Source of the DNA: Pseudomonadota bacterium
Lineage (GTDB): Bacteria; Pseudomonadota; Gammaproteobacteria; Burkholderiales; Burkholderiaceae_C
Direction: 5' to 3'
Assembly (NCBI GenBank): GCA_029779845.1
Contig: JAKOZT010000154.1
Span: 1 to 64,000 of the forward strand
DNA length: 64,000 nucleotides
This document shows, one piece after another, positions 44,830-53,444 of this stretch. Made by a program: the position numbers and the translations under genes. The notes beneath the pieces are model-generated. The model saw only the letters and a program-made list of their open reading frames with translations. It was not told the origin of the DNA and ran no database searches. Each line of letters begins with the position of its first letter. The first letter of the stretch is position 1.

Positions 44830-45987
44830 ATGCCGAAGCACTGCCCGCCGCTGCCGATCGACTTCACAAGCGGCATGCACCCGACGCCGCGGTCGCTGAA
44901 TACCGGCGACCTGCTGTTTCCGCGCTGCCCGGGTTTCCCGGAGGCCGCAGGCACCGCCTCCGGGAACCTGCTCGAATCGCTCAGCGGCCGCGAACGCGAG
45001 ATGCCGTTGCGCGATTTCCTCGGTCCGGCACTGACGCTGCAGCTGGTCTCCGGCGGCGACGCGCAGCTGCTGGAGCGGCTGGCCGCCCGACCCGCCGACG
45101 CAGCGGTCGCGGAGCGCCGCGAGGATCGCGACGAGCGCGGCGCCTTCGCGCCCGAGCGCGTCGCGCTGCTGCTGGCGATCCTGCGGCTCGAGTTCGCCGA
45201 CCTGTTCGACGAGTGGTTCGACATGAGCGTCGACCGGTTCCTGGACCATCCTCTGGCGCAGGTGCTGCTGCAAGCGCTGAACGGCGACCTGTCCAGCGGC
45301 TTCTTCATCGGCCACTGCGCCCTGGTCCTGCGTGAAGAGGACGGCCATCACAGCGATGATCCCGACGCGCCGCTGTGGGTGATCGAAGCCAACGCCACGA
45401 GCTTCTCGCGCTACGGCGTGACGGCCCATCCGTACCACATCGACGGCGACGGCGCCGACGGAAGCGGCCACCACCGCTCATGGCTGGGGCAGCGGGCCGC
45501 GCGCGGCGATGCGGTCTGGCGCGCGCGGCCGCCGGCGCTGGACGAGGGCGGCAACGCGGCGCTCGCGCGCCGCATCCGCGAGGCCATCGTGCCGGCCGCC
45601 AGGCGCTACCTGGGCCGCTCGTACTCGTTCTTCGATTCGCCGCGCTTCGCCGACGACGCCCGGCTGTACTGCAGCGAATTCGTCTACCGCGTGCTGGACG
45701 ACGTGCGCACCGGGCTGCCGCCGCACGAGCTGCCCGCCGACACCGGCGATTGCCGGCGCTGGGGCTGGATGCGCGACCACAACCCGCCCGGCTCGCCGAT
45801 CGGCAACGCGATCGCCGCGGCACTGGCCGATCCCCGGCTGCGCGACTACCTCTTCCCGCCCGCTCACGATCCGGCCCATCACCCGCTGGGCCGCAACTTC
45901 TTCATCTTCACCGTGCAGATGCTGTGGCGCAGCGCGAACCTGCTGCGCCTGAACCGGCCGCTCGGCAAGGAGTACGACGCGCCTTGA
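44830..45987 (+). CDS. YiiX-like permuted papain-fold (NlpC/P60 superfamily) protein
   Basis: 385 aa. SLNTGDLLFPR, then FIGHCALVLRE and, much later, RLYCSEFVYRVLDD give the GDL...H...YCSE order of circularly permuted papain-fold proteins (YiiX/YaeF type), with the catalytic Cys near residue 280. It is longer than usual (about 200 aa) owing to an insertion of about 90 residues (DFLGPALTLQLVSGGDAQLL onward) between GDLLF and the His motif. Starts upstream are possible, but GAGGAG sits exactly before ATG 44830. No signal peptide. Confidence 0.75.
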   Translation: MPKHCPPLPIDFTSGMHPTPRSLNTGDLLFPRCPGFPEAAGTASGNLLESLSGREREMPLRDFLGPALTLQLVSGGDAQLLERLAARPADAAVAERREDRDERGAFAPERVALLLAILRLEFADLFDEWFDMSVDRFLDHPLAQVLLQALNGDLSSGFFIGHCALVLREEDGHHSDDPDAPLWVIEANATSFSRYGVTAHPYHIDGDGADGSGHHRSWLGQRAARGDAVWRARPPALDEGGNAALARRIREAIVPAARRYLGRSYSFFDSPRFADDARLYCSEFVYRVLDDVRTGLPPHELPADTGDCRRWGWMRDHNPPGSPIGNAIAAALADPRLRDYLFPPAHDPAHHPLGRNFFIFTVQMLWRSANLLRLNRPLGKEYDAP

Positions 45988-46003
45988 CGGCGCCGTTCGC
46001 GGA

Positions 46004-47446
46004 TCAATCGAAATAGTGGCCGAGGAAGCGGTTCCAGAACCGGTGCGGCCCCGCCGCGCCGGCCGGGTTCCAGCGATCGATCGCGGCCTGCAAGCGCTCG
46101 ACGCGGTCGGTGCCGTAGGCGGCGCGCATCTGCGCGCGCCCCGCGACGCGCGCATAAGGCAGATACCAGCTGCCGCCATGCGCCAGCGCCGCGTCGGTCG
46201 CCGCCTGGATCGCGCCGCGCGCCTCCTCGTCCAGTTCGCGGCCCTCGCCGCTGCCCGTTGTCGCCGCCTCGGCGTCGACGGCGATGCAGACGCGGTCGCC
46301 GCCGCGGCAGTACGACAGCACGACGTCGTCACGCTCCCGGCGCACGATGCGCAGCGTGGTGCTCAGCACGTTCAGCGAGGCGGAGGCCTTCTGGAAGATC
46401 GTGCGCAGCTCGCCGAGCATGCCGGGCAGCGCATCGAGCGGCACGAAATACTCCTGCAGAATGTCGGCCGCCGCGGGCGAGCGCCGCGCCGTGAAGCTCA
46501 CCGAGGCCCGCAACCAGTCGATGCGGTGCGCCGCGTGCCCCTTGCCGCCGGCGCGGCCGTCCTTGTTGACGAGGTGCAGATCGCACAGCTCCTCCCACAC
46601 CAGGCGGCGCGCCCGCATGTCGCGGCGCGCGGCCGACCAGCCGGCGCGCAGGATCTCGCCTTCGCCCCATTCGTCTTCCTTGAAAACCGTCTGCGGCACG
46701 AGCTGGTCGGGCGCCGTCTGGCTCTTCAGGTCGGCCACCAGGCATTCTTCGTAGAAGCGCCCGGGCACGCAGTTCAGCCAGGCGTAGTGCAGCTGGACCT
46801 CGGGGTGCGAGGCGAGGTCGCGCAGGTGGTGCACGTAGTCGTCGACCTCGCGCCGCTTCCAGTCGCCGACGTACTCGAGCTTCGAATTCGCCACCAGGCG
46901 CAGCGTCGCCGACAGCACCATCCCGCAGGCGCCGTAGCCGCCGATCACCGCATTGAAGAGCTCGGACTCGACCGTCCGCGATGCCGTCAGCAGCTCGCCC
47001 GTGCCCGTCAGCACGGTGAGGTCCTCGACGCTGCACGACAGCGGCCCGCAGCGCGGGTCGCGCCCGTGGCAATTCGCCCCCAGCGAGCCGCCGACGCTGA
47101 AGAAGGGCGACGACTGCTGCACCATCGGCGCATAGCCGTAAGGGCCGACCACGCGCTGGATCTCCTCCCAGGTCGCGCCCGCCTCGACGTGCAGCAGGGC
47201 GAGGTGGGAGTGCCCCTCGACAGGCCGCGGCTGGCCGATGGCGTTGAGCCCGCCCATCGTGTGCAGCAGGCGCCCGTCGCGCACGAAGCAGTGCCCGCCC
47301 TGCGTGTGCCGCGCGCCGGCCACGCCGAGGCTGAGCCCGGCCGACCCGGCGACCAGCCGCCGCGCGTGCGCCGGATCGACCAGGAAAGGCTGGTCGCGCA
47401 TCGGCGTGACGTTCAACCCTGCGAGATCGTCTACCAGCTCAGCCAT
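46004..47446 (-). CDS. FAD-linked oxidase (PCMH/VAO family)
   Basis: 480 aa. The FAD-binding segments GARHTQGGHCFVRDG, FFSVGGSLGANCHGRDP and GPLSCSVEDLTVLTGTG are characteristic of the vanillyl-alcohol-oxidase/PCMH fold; a conserved C-terminal RFWNRFLGHYFD ends the protein. It probably oxidises a sugar lactone, alcohol or hydroxy acid, substrate unknown. A GGGAGA RBS supports ATG 47446. It converges on the YiiX-like gene (16 bp between stops). Confidence 0.85.
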   Translation of the reverse strand: MAELVDDLAGLNVTPMRDQPFLVDPAHARRLVAGSAGLSLGVAGARHTQGGHCFVRDGRLLHTMGGLNAIGQPRPVEGHSHLALLHVEAGATWEEIQRVVGPYGYAPMVQQSSPFFSVGGSLGANCHGRDPRCGPLSCSVEDLTVLTGTGELLTASRTVESELFNAVIGGYGACGMVLSATLRLVANSKLEYVGDWKRREVDDYVHHLRDLASHPEVQLHYAWLNCVPGRFYEECLVADLKSQTAPDQLVPQTVFKEDEWGEGEILRAGWSAARRDMRARRLVWEELCDLHLVNKDGRAGGKGHAAHRIDWLRASVSFTARRSPAAADILQEYFVPLDALPGMLGELRTIFQKASASLNVLSTTLRIVRRERDDVVLSYCRGGDRVCIAVDAEAATTGSGEGRELDEEARGAIQAATDAALAHGGSWYLPYARVAGRAQMRAAYGTDRVERLQAAIDRWNPAGAAGPHRFWNRFLGHYFD

Positions 47447-47472
47447 GATCGTCTCCCGTTGCGCCGTGAACC

Positions 47473-49332
47473 CTAACCCGCGGACGCCGCGACGCTCCTC
47501 CCCGCTCCTGGGGATTCGAAGGACGGCAAGGGGATGGTCAGCTCGTAGCGGACCCCGCTCGGCGCGTTGGGCTGCTGCAGGAGGCGCGCGCCCAGATCCT
47601 CGACGCGCCGCGCGATCGAGCCGGAGCCGACGCCGGCGGCCGCCCCGGCCACGACGCCGCGGCCATCGTCCGCGTAGACGATGACCAGCGCCGCGCCCGG
47701 CTCGTCGCCGTCGCGCGCGCTCAGCGTCACCGTGCGGGCGCCGGCGTGCTTGAGCGTGTTGGTCGCCAGCTCGAATACCAGCCGCTGCAGGGCGATCGCG
47801 CGGTGCGCGGGCAGCACGCGCTGCGGCTGCGCGAGCCGCACGTCCCACTCCAGCCGGATGCTCTGGCGGCGCAGGCGCTGCTCGATGCGGTAGCGGATGT
47901 GGCCGAACAGAAGCGACACGTCGCCGTCGAAGTCCTCGGTGCTGTCCATCAGCATGCGCATCTGCTCGATGGCGGTACGCACCTCGTGCGTCAGCTCGTC
48001 GCGCCGCAGCGGGCCGCGTTGCAGCAGGCCGAGCAGGCCGTTGAGCTGCAGCCCCATGCCGTCGTGCAGGTCTTGCAGCAGGCGGCGGCGCTCGTGCTGG
48101 TGCGCGTTCTCGGCGGCGAGCTGCTGCTGGCGGTCGAACTGCGCCTCCAGCTCGAGCTTCTTGAGCGCCAGCTCCTGCGACACCTGGAGGCGCAGCTGCG
48201 CTTCCTGGCTCGCCTGGCGCGAGTAGCGGTCGATCAGCAGCCAGCCCATCGCCACGATGAAGGTGATCAGCGAGTAGCGCGCCAGCGCGAAGGAGCCGTA
48301 GCCGTCGTGCGTGTAGAACACCAGCACGTGGTCGTGCACCGCCAGCGCCACCGAGACGGCCCCGGCCGCGGCCAGCACGCGGCTGGCCGGCGTGCGCTGG
48401 CGCCACCACGCCGCAATCACCGCCATGCACAGCGCCAGCGCGTACAGCACCATCACCGCCAGCAGCAGCTGGCGCGCGCCCGCCGAGCGGCCCCAGGCGA
48501 ACCACGGCACCAGCAGCGCGGTGGCCGCCAGCAGCGTGGCGGTGGCCCAGGCGATCCAGCGCTGGCGCAGCGCCAGCCGCTCGGTGCAGAACAGGCACAG
48601 GCAGACCAGGTAGCCGGCGTAGCTGGTGTCGAGCACGGCCGACCAGCCGCGGTAGTCGAGCGGCGGCGAGGTCACCAGCGCGTAGCTGGTGCGCAGCGCG
48701 CAGAACAGGCAGGCCGCGGCGAACACGGCGAAGCTGCGATCACGCACGGTCGTGGCCAGCGCCAGCGCGATCACGCCGAACACCAGCGAGACGACCACGA
48801 TCGCGAACGAGCCCCAGGTCTGCGCCGCTTCGCGCAGCGTGAACTCGGGCCGCACCTCGGCGGCGGGGCCGACCGTCAGACTCGACAGGCCGGCGTAGCG
48901 CGCGCGCTCGCCCTGCACGACGAAGCGCAGTTCGTTGCGCCCGGGGCGCAGGTCTTCGGCGGGCAGGAACAGGAAGTGGGGGCGCTGCGCGTGGTCGGAC
49001 GGATCGCCGTCGAAGCGGCCGAACTGGCCGACCGGGCGGCCGTTGAGGAGCACGGCGAAGCGATTGCCGGCGCGCGGCACGAACAGCCCCCAGGGTTCGG
49101 CGCTCGGATTGCCGGGGCCCTCGAAAGCCACGCGGTATTCCCAGGTGCCGTCGCGGTCGCGCGGGTTCCAGGGGTCGGGCAGCCGCACCGTGCTGACACC
49201 ACCGCCCGGCGCCTGCAGCTCGGCCGACACGAGCCGCTGCGCGCCGCCGCCCGCCGCCGCCGCCCAAGGCAGCAGCAACAGCAACAACAACAGCAAGGCT
49301 CCCCCGCTCCCGACGGCCCGCAGGCAACGCAC
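47473..49332 (-). CDS. Sensor histidine kinase, 7TM sensor with NarX/DegS-type kinase core
   Basis: 619 aa. A signal sequence with a long leucine run is followed by a beta-rich periplasmic sensor (residues about 35-160), seven hydrophobic helices (about 170-370) and a coiled linker. The phosphoacceptor is the His in RRLLQDLHDGMGLQLNGLLG and the ATP domain has ELATNTLKHAGA and VYADDGRGV, as in HisKA_3 kinases. Start is a GTG (49332 or 49335) after GGGGGAG. It pairs with the divergent response regulator at 49483. Confidence 0.87.
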   Translation of the reverse strand: MRCLRAVGSGGALLLLLLLLLPWAAAAGGGAQRLVSAELQAPGGGVSTVRLPDPWNPRDRDGTWEYRVAFEGPGNPSAEPWGLFVPRAGNRFAVLLNGRPVGQFGRFDGDPSDHAQRPHFLFLPAEDLRPGRNELRFVVQGERARYAGLSSLTVGPAAEVRPEFTLREAAQTWGSFAIVVVSLVFGVIALALATTVRDRSFAVFAAACLFCALRTSYALVTSPPLDYRGWSAVLDTSYAGYLVCLCLFCTERLALRQRWIAWATATLLAATALLVPWFAWGRSAGARQLLLAVMVLYALALCMAVIAAWWRQRTPASRVLAAAGAVSVALAVHDHVLVFYTHDGYGSFALARYSLITFIVAMGWLLIDRYSRQASQEAQLRLQVSQELALKKLELEAQFDRQQQLAAENAHQHERRRLLQDLHDGMGLQLNGLLGLLQRGPLRRDELTHEVRTAIEQMRMLMDSTEDFDGDVSLLFGHIRYRIEQRLRRQSIRLEWDVRLAQPQRVLPAHRAIALQRLVFELATNTLKHAGARTVTLSARDGDEPGAALVIVYADDGRGVVAGAAAGVGSGSIARRVEDLGARLLQQPNAPSGVRYELTIPLPSFESPGAGRSVAASAG

Positions 49333-49469
49333 CACGCTCTCCCCCTTGGCATGCGTCAAGGCCGAGCCTACCCGTGGCCGCACGGGCCCGGTAGAGGGCC
49401 GAGGGTCTTCCCGGAGCGCGGCGCCCCGCCACTCACCCGATCAGGGGACGTGCCGATCGCGCGACGGTC

Positions 49470-49475
49470 TACAGT
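49470..49475 (+). promoter_or_regulatory. -10-like element of response-regulator gene
   Basis: TACAGT ends seven bases before the ATG at 49483 with no Shine-Dalgarno between, so the transcript may be leaderless or have a one-base leader. No clear -35 is present, consistent with an activated promoter. Confidence 0.35.
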
Positions 49476-49482
49476 GGCGCCG

Positions 49483-50172
49483 ATGCCAGCCTCATCCGAC
49501 CCCATCCGCGTTGCCGTGCTCGAAGACGACGAGGCGACACGCGCGCGCTTCTGCGCCGCGATCGAGCAGGACGCCGGCCTGCGGCTGGCCGCGCAGTTCG
49601 CGCGCGGCGGCGAGGCGCTGGCCTGGCTGGAACGCCACGAACCCGACGTTCTGCTGGCCGACCTCGGCCTGCCCGACATCCCCGGGCTGGCGGTGATCGC
49701 CTACTGCGCCCGGCGCCACCCGCGCTCGGACATCATGGTGATCAGCATGCACGAGGACGAGCAGCACGTGGTGCGCAGCCTGGAGGCCGGAGCGTCGGGC
49801 TATCTGCTCAAGGACTGCCTGGCCGACGAGATGGCCGCGCGCATCCGCGAGCTGCGCGCTGGCGGCGCGCCGATGTCGCCGGTGATCGCGCGCCTCGTGC
49901 TCAAGCGGCTGCGCCCGGCGGCGCCGGCCGGCGCCGCCGCGGCGGAGGGCGACGACCAGTGGGTGCGGCCCACGCCGCGCGAGCTGCTCGTGCTGACGCG
50001 CATCGCTCAGGGCTTCTCCTATGCCGAGATCGCCGACATGGAGGGCATCTCGCGCCACACCGTGCATGCGCACGTGAAGAACATCTACGGCAAGCTGTCG
50101 GTGCATTCGCGCACCGAGGCCGTGTTCGAGGCCAGCCGCCTCGGGCTGATCACGCCGCCGGGCATCGGTTGA
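49483..50172 (+). CDS. NarL/LuxR-type response regulator
   Basis: 229 aa. The receiver has acidic pocket EDDE, phosphoacceptor Asp near residue 57 in VLLADLGLPDI and the Lys in GYLLKDCLADEM; the C-terminal LuxR helix-turn-helix reads YAEIADMEGISRHTVHAHVKNIYGKL. It is divergent from a matching histidine kinase (150-bp gap). Targets are unknown; the nearby FAD oxidase and the orphan binding protein are candidates only by position. Confidence 0.92.
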   Translation: MPASSDPIRVAVLEDDEATRARFCAAIEQDAGLRLAAQFARGGEALAWLERHEPDVLLADLGLPDIPGLAVIAYCARRHPRSDIMVISMHEDEQHVVRSLEAGASGYLLKDCLADEMAARIRELRAGGAPMSPVIARLVLKRLRPAAPAGAAAAEGDDQWVRPTPRELLVLTRIAQGFSYAEIADMEGISRHTVHAHVKNIYGKLSVHSRTEAVFEASRLGLITPPGIG

Positions 50173-50199
50173 GCGGCCCGGCGGCTGTCGCCGCGCCCC

Positions 50200-51084
50200 T
50201 CAGGTCGCCGGCTTGTCCGACAAGGCCTTCAGGTTGTCCTTCAGCTCCTGGCTCATCGGCGCCTGCAGGTTGATGCCCTTGGGCGGGATCGGCGACTCGA
50301 ACCACTTCTTGTAGAGCCGCTCGAACTCGCCGCTCTTCATCAGGCCGGCGAGCGTGTCGTCGACCAGCTTCTTGAAGGCCGGGTCGTCCTTGCGCAGCAT
50401 GATCGCGTAGGGCTCCACCTGGATGGCGTCGCCCACCACCGCCAGCTCGGCCGGGTTCGCCGAGCTGGCCTTCAGGCCGTACAGCAGGATGTCGTCCATC
50501 GCGAAGGCGACCGCGCGGCCGCTTTGCACCATCAGCGCGGATTCGGCGTGGTCCTTCGCGCCGAGCAGATCGATGCCGAGCTTCTGCTCCTCGTTGAGCG
50601 TGCGGATGATCTTGAAGTTGGTGGTGCCCGTGGTCGAGACCACCGTCTTGCCCTTCAGGTCGGCCAGCGTCTTCACCGGCGTGCCGGCTTTCACCAGGAA
50701 GCGCGTGCCGGTGTAGAAGTAGTTGATCGCGAAGGCCACCTGCTTGGCACGCTCGCTGTTGTTGGTGGTGGAGCCGCACTCGATGTCGATGGTGCCGTTC
50801 ATCAGCAGCGGGATGCGGTTCGCCGAGGTCACGGCCTGCGTGGCGACTTTCAGGTCGCTGCGGCCGGTGGCCTTCTTCACCTCGTCGACGATCTTCGCGC
50901 AGATCTCCCAGCCGAAGCCGGTGGGCTGCGCCTTGTCGTCGAGGTAGCTGAACGGGATCGACGACTCGCGGTAGGCCACGCCGATGCTGCCGCTGGCCTT
51001 GACCTTGTCGAGCGTGGATTGCGCCTGGGCCGCCAGCGGCAGGGCACAGGCGATGGCGAGGAACGGGAGAGCGAATCTGCGCAT
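50200..51084 (-). CDS. gltI: Glutamate/aspartate-type ABC transporter substrate-binding protein
   Basis: 294 aa with a signal peptide (LPFLAIACALPLAAQA). TLDKVKASGSIGVAYRESSIPF, LLMNGTIDIECGSTTNN and GKTVVSTTGTTNFKIIRTLN match GltI-type solute-binding proteins (family 3). No permease or ATPase genes follow, so it is an orphan that may serve a transporter elsewhere. Confidence 0.88.
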   Translation of the reverse strand: MRRFALPFLAIACALPLAAQAQSTLDKVKASGSIGVAYRESSIPFSYLDDKAQPTGFGWEICAKIVDEVKKATGRSDLKVATQAVTSANRIPLLMNGTIDIECGSTTNNSERAKQVAFAINYFYTGTRFLVKAGTPVKTLADLKGKTVVSTTGTTNFKIIRTLNEEQKLGIDLLGAKDHAESALMVQSGRAVAFAMDDILLYGLKASSANPAELAVVGDAIQVEPYAIMLRKDDPAFKKLVDDTLAGLMKSGEFERLYKKWFESPIPPKGINLQAPMSQELKDNLKALSDKPAT

Positions 51085-51142
51085 GGGGATCGTCCTTCGG
51101 TGGAGGGTGTGAGGCGCATGCTAGCCAGCGCGGCGCGCCGGG

Positions 51143-52123
51143 TCACTCGGGGAGTTCTCCGTACTGCGCTGCCGCGCGCCGCAGCCGCGCGGCGATGGCG
51201 GCGGCCAGCGCCTTGTCGCCCAGCACGCGCACGCTGTCGCCGTGGCGCAGGATGTCCATGCTGAGTTCAGTGGCATCGGCGTAGGGCACCTGCAGCTCGT
51301 AGCGGCCGTCGGCGAGGTGGCGCGACTTCTGCTGCGGATGCCACTCCTCGTTGGCCACCCACTGCGCGGCGTCAGGCGCGAACAGCAGCGTGGCCCACTT
51401 CAGCCGGGCCTGGCCGCCGCCGTAGATGCCGTAGCCGGCGTCGAGCGCCGCCTCCAGCTCGCGCAGCGGCACGTTCTTCGCCTTCGCGGCCAGCAGCCCG
51501 GCGTCGCGCACCGCGTCGAGCGCGAAGCGGCGCAGCGCGTCGCTCTGGTGGCACCAGGCGTCCAGGTACCAGGTGGCGCGGTAGTGCACCAGGCGCTGCG
51601 GCGAGACCTCGCGCTCGCTCTCGCTGCGGTCGCTGCGCTTGAAGTAGCGCAGCCGCACGCGCCTGCGCTGCAGCAGCGCGCTGCCGAGCAGCTCGAACCA
51701 GCGGCTCGGCACGCGCCGCCGCGCGGTGCCTATCACCTTGATGCGGCGCATCAGCTCGCGCGCCTCGGCCGCGTCGGCGCCGAGCAGGCCTTGCAGGCGC
51801 TCGAGCATCGGCTGCAGGTGGCGCGACAGCACGCCGTCGTCGTCCAGCCCGGCGAGCAGCTGGTGCATCGTCAGCAGCGCGTGGATCTCGTGCTCGCTGA
51901 ACCACAGCCCGGGCAGCTCGTGGTTCTTCGCCGCGTCGAAGCGGTAGCCGTTGTCGTAGGCGTCGTAGACGATCGGCGCGTGCAGCCGGTCGCGCAGGTA
52001 CTGCAGGTCGCGCTTGAGCGTGGCGCGCGAGACGGCCAGTTCCTCCAGCAAGGCGGCGAAGCTGACGCTGCCGCGGCTCTTGAGCAGCCTCTCGATCTTG
52101 TAGAAGCGTTCGGTGCGGTCCAT
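51143..52123 (-). CDS. WYL-domain transcriptional regulator (YafY/DeoR-like)
   Basis: 326 aa from ATG 52123 with GGGAG ahead. An N-terminal winged helix (RFYKIERLLKSRGSVSFAAL then LAVSRATLKRDLQYLRDRL) is followed by a WYL domain (RRRVRLRYFKRSDRSE, ATWYLDAWCHQSDALRRFAL) and a C-terminal WCX extension. WYL regulators often bind a nucleic-acid or nucleotide ligand and control defence or DNA-repair genes. It is divergent from an HNH-like gene, with two identical dyad operators between them. Confidence 0.9.
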   Translation of the reverse strand: MDRTERFYKIERLLKSRGSVSFAALLEELAVSRATLKRDLQYLRDRLHAPIVYDAYDNGYRFDAAKNHELPGLWFSEHEIHALLTMHQLLAGLDDDGVLSRHLQPMLERLQGLLGADAAEARELMRRIKVIGTARRRVPSRWFELLGSALLQRRRVRLRYFKRSDRSESEREVSPQRLVHYRATWYLDAWCHQSDALRRFALDAVRDAGLLAAKAKNVPLRELEAALDAGYGIYGGGQARLKWATLLFAPDAAQWVANEEWHPQQKSRHLADGRYELQVPYADATELSMDILRHGDSVRVLGDKALAAAIAARLRRAAAQYGELPE

Positions 52124-52144
52124 CGGGCTCCCGTGGCACAAGGG

Positions 52145-52163
52145 TGGCTCATGGGGTGAGCCA
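52145..52163. promoter_or_regulatory. Operator copy 1 of WYL regulator
   Basis: TGGCTCA-TGGGG-TGAGCCA is a perfect 7-bp inverted repeat with a 5-bp centre, 22 bp from the WYL regulator ATG. The same half-sites recur 57 bp away at 52202-52220. Confidence 0.65.
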
Positions 52164-52199
52164 GGGTCGCGCGAGCTTACCCCGAGATCGGTGCGTTCC

Positions 52200-52222
52200 G
52201 GTGGCTCACGCCTTGAGCCACC
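52200..52222. promoter_or_regulatory. Operator copy 2 of WYL regulator, extended dyad
   Basis: GGTGGCTCA-CGCCT-TGAGCCACC is a perfect 9-bp inverted repeat with a 5-bp centre. Its core halves are identical to those of copy 1. It lies 57 bp before the HNH-like gene start. Confidence 0.7.
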
Positions 52223-52278
52223 CGGCCGAAACACTGCCGCCTCATGCCGCAGCCCGCGGCGTCACCCGAGGACACGCC

Positions 52279-53349
52279 ATGACCACCGCCTTCGCCGCCA
52301 CCACGCTGACCGCGCACGACCAGATCGGCTTCGAGCTGGGCTGGGACTACGCCCACCACGGCCTGCAGCCGCCCGTGCCCTATGCCGACGAGCCCTCGGC
52401 GCTGCGCCACGGCCTGCGCGCCGGCGCGGCCGCCTTCGGCGCGCGCACGCTGCCGCCCACGCGCCCCGTGCGCAAGTGGCTGCAGCTGCGGCTGCACGCC
52501 TGGCTGCGCGGGCGCAGCGTCGAGCTGGTGCAGGTCACGCCCAACCATCTGCAGCAGATCGAGGCCAGCCATTGCCCGATCACGCGCGTCGCGCTGTCGG
52601 TCGCCACGCTGCACGGCAGCGACGCCTCGGTCGACCGGGTGCGCAACGACGCCGGCTACGCCGCCGGCAACCTCGCGGTGATGTCCACCCAGGCGAATCA
52701 CGCCAAGGCCGCGCACGGCTTTCGCGACGCGCTGCGCATCGTGCGCGACCTCGAAGCCGCGAATGCCGACGCCGGCGGCGGGTTGACCGTGGCGCAGTGG
52801 GCACGCGTCGCGGTGCTGTGCAGCTTCGTCGAGCCGCTGTCGCACGAGGAAGCCAGCGCGCTGCCGCTGCTGGTGCTGCCGCCGAACCGGCTGCGCCTGT
52901 TCAACCCGGTGCAGGCGCTGCAGGCCTTCGTCAGCCGCCAGCTGCTCACGCCGGGCTGGAGCCAGCGCGTCGCGCGCTTCGAGGCGCTGCTGCCGGGCAA
53001 GCCGGCCAGGCGCGCCTTCCAGATGTTCTTCCACGCGCTGCTGCCGCGCGTGCTCGAAGCCGGCCGCTGCGACGAGCCGCAGCGCGCCCGCTGGGCGGTC
53101 GAAGACGCCTGGCGCAACCCGCTGGTGATCAAGCGCTGGCGCGCCTTCGCCCGGCTGCTGACGGCGGCGCAGTGCGAGGCGGTGCTGGCGCGCGCCGCCG
53201 CCAAGGGACTGGCGACGCAGCGCATAGAGCAGATCGCCGACGCGCAGGCCACCGAAGGCTGGAACCTGGCGTCGCGCGGCTACGTGCCGCATGCGGTGGT
53301 GGCGCGCAGTGTTGACACCATCCCGCACCAGGCACCGCTTCCGCTGTGA
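52279..53349 (+). CDS. Uncharacterised protein with HNH-like nuclease core
   Basis: 356 aa, RBS GAGG. Residues 99-143 contain a CPIT motif, SVDRVRNDAGYAAGNLAVMS and QANHAKA, closely resembling the C..T...SxDRidn..GYv.gNvrvvs...N..K pattern of a group of HNH endonuclease-like domains; the classical His is not obvious, so activity is uncertain. The remaining two-thirds is helical and unfamiliar. It is divergent from a WYL regulator and shares its paired operators, suggesting tight control of a nucleic-acid-acting protein. Function unknown. Confidence 0.65.
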   Translation: MTTAFAATTLTAHDQIGFELGWDYAHHGLQPPVPYADEPSALRHGLRAGAAAFGARTLPPTRPVRKWLQLRLHAWLRGRSVELVQVTPNHLQQIEASHCPITRVALSVATLHGSDASVDRVRNDAGYAAGNLAVMSTQANHAKAAHGFRDALRIVRDLEAANADAGGGLTVAQWARVAVLCSFVEPLSHEEASALPLLVLPPNRLRLFNPVQALQAFVSRQLLTPGWSQRVARFEALLPGKPARRAFQMFFHALLPRVLEAGRCDEPQRARWAVEDAWRNPLVIKRWRAFARLLTAAQCEAVLARAAAKGLATQRIEQIADAQATEGWNLASRGYVPHAVVARSVDTIPHQAPLPL

Positions 53350-53405
53350 GCTCGCGCTCACGTCATCCATCTTCCGACAATCCCTCGGTCAGCGACGCGG
53401 AAATT

Positions 53406-53423
53406 CAATCAAACGATTGATTG
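53406..53423. promoter_or_regulatory. TetR-family operator ahead of efflux regulator
   Basis: CAATCAAACGATTGATTG is an 18-bp near-perfect palindrome (one mismatched pair) ending 21 bp before the TetR-type gene ATG. It probably serves autoregulation and control of the downstream RND genes. Confidence 0.6.
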
Positions 53424-53444
53424 GCGGGTTAGCATCGCCGCCCC

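Noticed and set aside
50065-50085. CACGTG motif resembling parS in the response-regulator gene
   Set aside because: Only the central hexamer and a few flanking bases match; the TGTTT/AAACA arms are absent.
53406-53423. Possible FNR/ANR box
   Set aside because: The half-sites are in the order ATCAA...TTGAT, the reverse of the FNR consensus TTGAT-N4-ATCAA; a TetR-type operator fits better.
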